A DNA stretch of 9,368 nucleotides from an uncultured Actinomycetospora sp. (GTDB taxonomy: Bacteria; Actinomycetota; Actinomycetes; Mycobacteriales; Pseudonocardiaceae), in the NCBI GenBank assembly GCA_902805495.1, contig CADCTH010000216.1, positions 1 through 9,368 on the forward strand. The letters are read 5' to 3'. The notes under the pieces are model-generated. The model searched no databases. It was not told the DNA's origin and worked only from the letters and a program-made list of their open reading frames with translations. The position numbers and the translations under genes were made by a program. Each line of letters opens with the position of its first letter. Position 1 is the stretch's first letter. Positions 6,184-9,368 of the stretch are shown here, piece after piece.

Positions 6184-6645
6184 ATGGAACGCGCGATCGC
6201 GGTCGCGCGGACCTCCGGTGACGACGTCCCGGTCGGGGCGCTGGTGCTCGACGCCGACGGCCGTGAGCTCGCGGCCGCCGCCAACGCCCGCGAGGCGCTC
6301 GGCGACCCCACCGCCCACGCCGAGGTCCTGGCCCTGCGCGAGGCCGCCCGGCACCAGAGGGAGGAGCACGCCGATAGGGGCTGGAGGTTGGGCGGCTGCA
6401 CGCTCGTGGTGACCCTCGAGCCCTGCACGATGTGCGCCGGCGCCGCGGTGCTCGCGCGGGTCGACCGGATCGTCTTCGGCGCGTGGGAACCGCGCACCGG
6501 CGCGGTCGGTTCGCTGTGGGACGTGGTCCGCGACCGGCGCCTCAACCACCGCCCCGAAGTGGTCGGCGGGGTGCGCGAGGCGGAGTGCGCGGCGCTGCTC
6601 CTGGAGTTCTGGCCCGGGCGTCATCGCGAGGAGAGCGTGTCGTAG
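6184..6645 (+). CDS. tadA: tRNA-specific adenosine deaminase TadA
   Basis: TadA converts adenosine 34 to inosine in the anticodon of tRNA-Arg(ACG), letting one tRNA read CGU, CGC and CGA. The protein has 153 residues, normal for the family. Zinc and catalytic motifs of the cytidine/deoxycytidylate deaminase fold are complete: HAE at 45-47 (His45 zinc ligand, Glu47 proton shuttle) and PCTMCAGA at 80-87 (Cys81 and Cys84). DDVPVGALVLD near the start and GAVGSLWDVVRDRRLNHRPEV at 106-126 are typical of TadA. The ATG at 6184 is chosen although it lacks a strong ribosome site; the upstream stop is 7 bases away. Residues 57-69 (HQREEHADRGWRL) hold three AGG arginine codons, a GAT and a TTG, unlike the rest of the gene. 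tRNA-Ser begins 10 bases after the stop. Confidence 0.95.
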   Translation: MERAIAVARTSGDDVPVGALVLDADGRELAAAANAREALGDPTAHAEVLALREAARHQREEHADRGWRLGGCTLVVTLEPCTMCAGAAVLARVDRIVFGAWEPRTGAVGSLWDVVRDRRLNHRPEVVGGVREAECAALLLEFWPGRHREESVS

Positions 6646-6655
6646 CCTTGTCGGC

Positions 6656-6741
6656 GGTAGCGTGTCCGAGCGGCCAAAGGAGCGCGCCTCGAAAGCGCGT
6701 GTGGGTTCTGCCCACCGTGGGTTCGAATCCCACCGCTACCG
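6656..6741 (+). tRNA. tRNA-Ser, anticodon CGA
   Basis: A full 86-base class II tRNA folds here. The acceptor stem GGTAGCG (6656-6662) pairs with CGCTACC (6734-6740), and G6741 is the discriminator base. The D arm is at 6665-6681. The anticodon stem CGCGC/GCGCG (6683-6687, 6695-6699) encloses loop CTCGAAA, with anticodon CGA at 6690-6692, which reads UCG. A long variable arm (GTGGG..CCCAC type, about 6700-6716) is diagnostic of serine, leucine or tyrosine tRNAs. The T arm is GTGGG-TTCGAAT-CCCAC at 6717-6733. CCA is not encoded. It starts 10 bases after the tadA stop, so it is probably cut from the tadA transcript. Confidence 0.97.
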
Positions 6742-6750
6742 CCCCTGACG

Positions 6751-6790
6751 ACGACGGCCCCCTCCCGGTGATGCGGGAGGGGGCCGTCGT
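6751..6790. terminator. Strong hairpin, likely bidirectional terminator
   Basis: ACGACGGCCCCCTCCCG at 6751-6767 pairs perfectly with 6774-6790, a 17-bp stem with a 6-base loop. It sits 9 bases after tRNA-Ser and 12 bases beyond the stop of the convergent MftD-like gene, so it can end both transcripts. The tail is not U-rich, as is common for actinobacterial terminators. Confidence 0.88.
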
Positions 6791-6802
6791 TCGTGATCGG
6801 GC

Positions 6803-7981
6803 CTAGACGACGGCCTGCCGCGTGAAGTTCGGCGGGACGATGATGTCCTCGGGCACGAGGTCGTGCACCGAGCTGCGGCCCAGGCCCATCAGGCCCGAGC
6901 CGATGCCGTTGCGCAGGATCTCGAAGACGTTCTCCACGCCCGGCTGGCCGGCCGCGGCGAGGCCCCACAGGTAGGCCCGGCCGATCGCCACGGCGCGCGC
7001 CCCGAGGGCGAGGGCCTTGACGACGTCGCTGCCGCGACGGATGCCGCCGTCGAGGATGACCTCGACGTCACGTCCGACCGCCTCGACGATGCCGGGCAGC
7101 ACGCGGATCGGCGCCGGCGTGGAGTCGAGGTTGTTGCCGCCGTGGTTGGACACCTGGATCGCGGTCGCGCCGGCGTCCACCGCGCGCTTGGCGTCGTCGA
7201 TGCGGGTGATGCCCTTGACGCAGAACGGCAGCTCGGTGCCCCACTGCTCGCGCAGCCAGGCGACGTCGGCCCAGGTGGCGGGCGGGGTGAACATCCACTC
7301 GCCGTAGGCGCCGAAGAACGTCGGCGGCTGCTCGCCGCGGGTGGGGATGTTCGGGACGGTCAGGTCGGGGATCTTCCCGGAGCGCAGGAACTCGATGCCC
7401 CACCGCGGGCGCATGGCGCCCTCGGGGATGTACTTGAGGATCGTCTTCCAGTCCATCTTCTCGGGGATGGACGGGCTGCCCCAGTCGCGGCCGTGGGAGA
7501 ACGACCAGTCGAGGGTGACGATGAGGCCCTTGGCGCCGGCCTTCTTCGCGCGCTCGGCGCGGGCGGCGAGGGTCTCGCGGTCGCCCACCCAGTACATCTG
7601 GAAGAACGTCTTGTCGTTCGCCTCGACGACGTCCTCGATCGCGCGGCTGGCGAACGAGGAGAGCCCCATCGCCGTGCCGGCGTTCTTGGCCGCGCGGGCG
7701 ACCGCGACCTCGCCCTCGGGGTTGACCGCCTGCACCCCGGTGGGCGAGACGATCACCGGCATCGAGATCTCCTGGCCCATCACCGTGGTGGTCAGGTCCC
7801 TCTCGAAGGGCAGGTCGCACACGTGCGGCAGGAACTCCAGCTCGCGGAAGGCGTCGACGTTGTCCTCGAGGGTCACCCCGGCCTCGCTGCCGGCCACGAG
7901 CGCGCCGTAGACCGACTTGGGCAGCCGCTTGCGCGCGCGCCGCTGCGCCTCGGCGACGGACTCGAACCACACACCAGCCAT
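6803..7981 (-). CDS. mftD: MftD-like FMN-dependent 2-hydroxy-acid oxidase family enzyme (probable pre-mycofactocin synthase)
   Basis: The protein has 392 residues and the TIM-barrel layout of FMN-dependent alpha-hydroxy acid oxidases/dehydrogenases. VIVSPTGVQAV at 76-86 and the catalytic-histidine motif SNHGG at 278-282 (His280) are present, as is DGGIRRGSDVVKALALGARAV at 311-331 for FMN phosphate. From memory it closely resembles M. tuberculosis Rv0694 (MftD, formerly LldD1), including WFE.VA.AQ.RA at the start, TTVMGQE, SFSHGRDWGSP, AYGEWM and AYLWGLAA. Lactate and glycolate oxidases have SNHGxRQLD with a substrate-binding arginine; here it is SNHGGNNLD, as in MftD. MftD oxidatively deaminates the peptide-derived intermediate to pre-mycofactocin. 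The ATG at 7981 has GAAGG 5 bases upstream. No other mycofactocin genes flank it; lacI lies upstream and tRNA-Ser downstream. A hydroxyacid oxidase paralogue is the main alternative. Confidence 0.82.
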   Translation of the reverse strand: MAGVWFESVAEAQRRARKRLPKSVYGALVAGSEAGVTLEDNVDAFRELEFLPHVCDLPFERDLTTTVMGQEISMPVIVSPTGVQAVNPEGEVAVARAAKNAGTAMGLSSFASRAIEDVVEANDKTFFQMYWVGDRETLAARAERAKKAGAKGLIVTLDWSFSHGRDWGSPSIPEKMDWKTILKYIPEGAMRPRWGIEFLRSGKIPDLTVPNIPTRGEQPPTFFGAYGEWMFTPPATWADVAWLREQWGTELPFCVKGITRIDDAKRAVDAGATAIQVSNHGGNNLDSTPAPIRVLPGIVEAVGRDVEVILDGGIRRGSDVVKALALGARAVAIGRAYLWGLAAAGQPGVENVFEILRNGIGSGLMGLGRSSVHDLVPEDIIVPPNFTRQAVV

Positions 7982-8013
7982 GAGCACCTTCCCGAGCCGT
8001 GGCCTGCAACACC

Positions 8014-8034
8014 CGTCACCGTAACCGCGTGACG
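8014..8034 (-). promoter_or_regulatory. Inverted repeat overlapping a possible -10 of the MftD-like gene
   Basis: CGTCAC (8014-8019) and GTGACG (8029-8034) form a 6-bp inverted repeat with a 9-base spacer. On the minus strand a TACGGT that fits TAnnnT lies inside it (8023-8018), 37-42 bases before the ATG at 7981. A dimeric repressor here would block transcription. The -35 is not clear and the regulator is unknown. Confidence 0.35.
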
Positions 8035-8068
8035 TCCCCGACACGGCGTCTGCGCGGACGGTCTCGGG

Positions 8069-8084
8069 CCCTCCGTTCGGAGGG
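8069..8084 (-). terminator. Short hairpin after the LacI-family gene
   Basis: CCCTCC (8069-8074) pairs with GGAGGG (8079-8084) around a 4-base loop, 9 bases beyond the lacI stop codon. It could end or reduce lacI transcription before the MftD-like gene. The stem is short and no U-run follows on the minus strand. Confidence 0.4.
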
Positions 8085-8093
8085 GCGCCGGGG

Positions 8094-9161
8094 TCAGCGC
8101 CGCGGCGGCGGCCCGGTCGACGCGCGGACCACGAGCTCGACCGGCAGCCGGTGCTCGTCGTCCGCCACGCCCGGGCGCAGGAGCAGCTCGGCGGCGCGCC
8201 GCCCCTTCTCGCGGTGGGGCTGGCGGATGGTCGTGAGGGCGGGGTGGGCGTCGGCGGCCGCGGGGACGTCGTCGAAGCCGACGATCGAGAGATCGCCCGG
8301 CACCGAGAGCCCGGCATCGGCGGCGGCCGCCACCGCGCCGAGGGCGAGCTCGTCGCTCATCGCGAGCAGAGCCGTGGGACGGGGCCGGCGGTCGAGCAGC
8401 GCGGCCGCGGCCCGACGGCCGGCGTCGCGGCCGTAGGGCGCGCGCTCCTCGACCGCCACGTCGTCCCAGGGCAGTCCCGCCTGCTCCACGGCCTCGCGGT
8501 AGCCGACGAGCCGCTCGCGGGCCGCCCGGTAGCGGGCGCGCTCCTGGCGCTCGGGACGGGCGGTGCCCTCCCACCCGTCGTCCACCAGCGGCAGCGCCAC
8601 GACCCCGAACCGCGTGTGCCCGAGGTCGAGCAGGTGGCGGGTCGCCGCCGCGGCGCCGCGCGCGTCCTCGATGCCGACGTGCCCGGCCCCGGGCAGTCGC
8701 GGGCCGTCGACGACCACGAACGGCAGGCCCCGGTCGACGATCGCGGCGAGCTTGCCGTCGACGGGGACGTCGCAGTAGCAGATCACCGCGTCCACGAGCG
8801 CGACGCGCGCGACCGCGCCGGTCGGGCCGCCGCTGATGAGCACGAGGGCGAGGTCCTCGTCCTCGCAGATCTCGCTGACGCCCTGGAGGAAGAGCACGGC
8901 GGCCGGGTCGCTGAACGCGAACGACATCGGGTCGTCGTAGACCAGCCCCAGCGCGTTCACCCGGCCCCGCGAGAGCATCGCGGCCAGCGGGTGCGGCCCC
9001 GCGTAGCCCAGCTCGCGCGCCGTGTGCAGCACGCGAAGGCGCAGCTGCGGGCTGAGGCGCTCGGGGTGGTTGTAGGCGTTGGACACCGTCGCGCGGGAGA
9101 CGCCGAGGGCGTTCGCGACCGTCGCGAGCGTGACCCGTCCGCTCGTCCGGCCCGTCTCCAC
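8094..9161 (-). CDS. LacI-family transcriptional regulator
   Basis: The protein has 355 residues, the standard length. A helix-turn-helix lies at residues 10-30 (VTLATVANALGVSRATVSNAY), followed by NHPERLSPQLRLRVLHTARELGYAGPHPLAAMLSRG, which includes the hinge helix. The periplasmic-binding-protein-like effector domain runs from about residue 67 (RVNALGLVYDD) to 349 and contains ALVDAVICYCDVP at 121-133, VVVDGP at 149-154, LLDLGHTRFGVV at 177-188, AMSDELALGAVAAA at 267-280, DLSIVGFDDVP at 290-300 and LTTIRQP at 309-315. This domain usually binds a sugar or related small molecule; the ligand cannot be predicted. The GTG at 9161 is chosen because GGGAGGA lies 7 bases upstream and the helix-turn-helix starts close behind. 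It is divergent from the gene at 9308, and two candidate operators lie between them, so autoregulation and control of that gene are likely. Confidence 0.94.
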   Translation of the reverse strand: METGRTSGRVTLATVANALGVSRATVSNAYNHPERLSPQLRLRVLHTARELGYAGPHPLAAMLSRGRVNALGLVYDDPMSFAFSDPAAVLFLQGVSEICEDEDLALVLISGGPTGAVARVALVDAVICYCDVPVDGKLAAIVDRGLPFVVVDGPRLPGAGHVGIEDARGAAAATRHLLDLGHTRFGVVALPLVDDGWEGTARPERQERARYRAARERLVGYREAVEQAGLPWDDVAVEERAPYGRDAGRRAAAALLDRRPRPTALLAMSDELALGAVAAAADAGLSVPGDLSIVGFDDVPAAADAHPALTTIRQPHREKGRRAAELLLRPGVADDEHRLPVELVVRASTGPPPRR

Positions 9162-9208
9162 GCCCCGATCCTCCCGCGTGCTGTGGTGCGCGGGGACCGG
9201 CCCTGGCG

Positions 9209-9222
9209 TTGAACCGGTACAA
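9209..9222. promoter_or_regulatory. LacI-type operator O1
   Basis: TTGAACCGGTACAA is a 14-bp palindrome with one mismatched pair and a central CG, the usual form of LacI/PurR-family operators. It lies 47 bases upstream of the lacI start codon and probably serves autoregulation. Confidence 0.6.
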
Positions 9223-9265
9223 GATCCTCCGTTCGGTGTCCTCGCGCCCCTTGTGCGTCCGCTCT

Positions 9266-9279
9266 TTGAACCGGCTTAG
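9266..9279. promoter_or_regulatory. LacI-type operator O2 (degenerate)
   Basis: TTGAACCGGCTTAG repeats the left nine bases of O1 exactly and keeps 11 of 14 positions of the ideal palindrome TTGAACCGGTTCAA. It lies 28 bases upstream of the plus-strand start at 9308, over the likely core promoter. Its centre is 57 bp from that of O1. Confidence 0.5.
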
Positions 9280-9307
9280 TAGAACGCGACGACACGAGGA
9301 GGGCGCC

Positions 9308-9368
9308 ATGGACCGGCGACGCGCGTGGCAGTGGTGGCAGGAGCGGTTCGGCCCCGGGCGCACGGCCG
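9308..9368 (+). CDS. Unknown protein, 5' end only (truncated by the window edge)
   Basis: Only 20 codons are present, starting MDRRRAWQWWQERFG and then PGRTA, and the frame is open at the window edge. The start is well supported: an ATG at 9308 with a strong GAGGAGGG ribosome site at 9296-9303. The N-terminus is basic and tryptophan-rich. Basic residues before a first membrane helix would be one reading, but no hydrophobic segment is visible yet, so no function is assigned. Its position divergent from a LacI-family gene, with a LacI-type palindrome over its promoter, suggests it is that regulator's target. Such targets are often sugar transporters or catabolic enzymes. Confidence 0.65.
   Translation, partial: MDRRRAWQWWQERFGPGRTA

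Noticed and set aside
5484..6545. N-terminal extension of the M20 amidohydrolase by about 354 codons
   Set aside because: The extension is exactly antisense to tadA and the TadA-associated gene. The GTG at 5483 has a ribosome site and gives a normal family length.
6803..7981. Calling this gene L-lactate dehydrogenase LldD or lactate 2-monooxygenase
   Set aside because: The substrate-binding arginine after the catalytic histidine motif is Asn, and the overall pattern follows MftD/Rv0694, which older annotations mislabel as LldD1.
7982..8317. N-terminal extension of the MftD-like gene into the LacI gene
   Set aside because: The added sequence is an out-of-frame shadow of lacI. The ATG at 7981 has a good ribosome site and matches the known MftD N-terminus.
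7873..9363. A 496-codon minus-strand open frame over lacI and the end of the window
   Set aside because: It is an Arg/Ala/Pro-rich alternative frame without domains; the lacI frame has complete family motifs.

Overview
The window is very GC-rich DNA with strong third-position G/C bias, frequent GTG starts and GGAGG-type ribosome binding sites. It looks like chromosomal DNA of a high-GC actinomycete. Three genes support this: an actinobacterial tRNA adenosine deaminase-associated protein next to tadA, a Ku with a long lysine-rich tail, and an FMN enzyme of the mycofactocin MftD type. A mycolic or Pseudonocardia-like actinomycete is a guess; the sequence does not fix the genus. I see no transposase, phage gene, CRISPR array or integrase, and no gene-free stretch longer than about 160 bases.

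Layout, left to right. (1) 157-1095: a DJ-1/PfpI-family protein (minus) and a CopZ-like copper chaperone (plus) are divergent. Between them is a palindrome resembling the operator of the copper repressor CsoR. (2) 1102-2962: a bacterial Ku (minus) is divergent from a short ligase-like protein (plus). The latter has the fold landmarks of a LigD-type adenylation domain but lacks the catalytic lysine and the OB domain. (3) 3121-5483: a probable two-gene minus-strand unit, an M20-family amidohydrolase followed by prephenate dehydrogenase. (4) 5637-6741: a plus-strand unit with the TadA-associated protein, tRNA adenosine deaminase TadA and, 10 bases on, tRNA-Ser(CGA), closed by a strong 17-bp hairpin. 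(5) 6803-9161: on the minus strand, a LacI-family regulator and then an MftD-like FMN enzyme. (6) 9308 to the end: the first 20 codons of a plus-strand gene divergent from lacI, with two LacI-type palindromes in the shared promoter region.

The most unusual point is the Ku neighbour. It occupies the divergent position that LigD holds beside Ku in mycobacteria. It has lost the residues for lysine adenylation, has no OB fold, and ends in a peptide resembling a sliding-clamp binding motif. A non-catalytic ligase-fold partner of Ku would be new to me, but this is inferred from motifs only. Secondary points are the copper-type operator controlling a DJ-1/PfpI gene, an mftD-type gene without visible mycofactocin neighbours, and the paired LacI operators.
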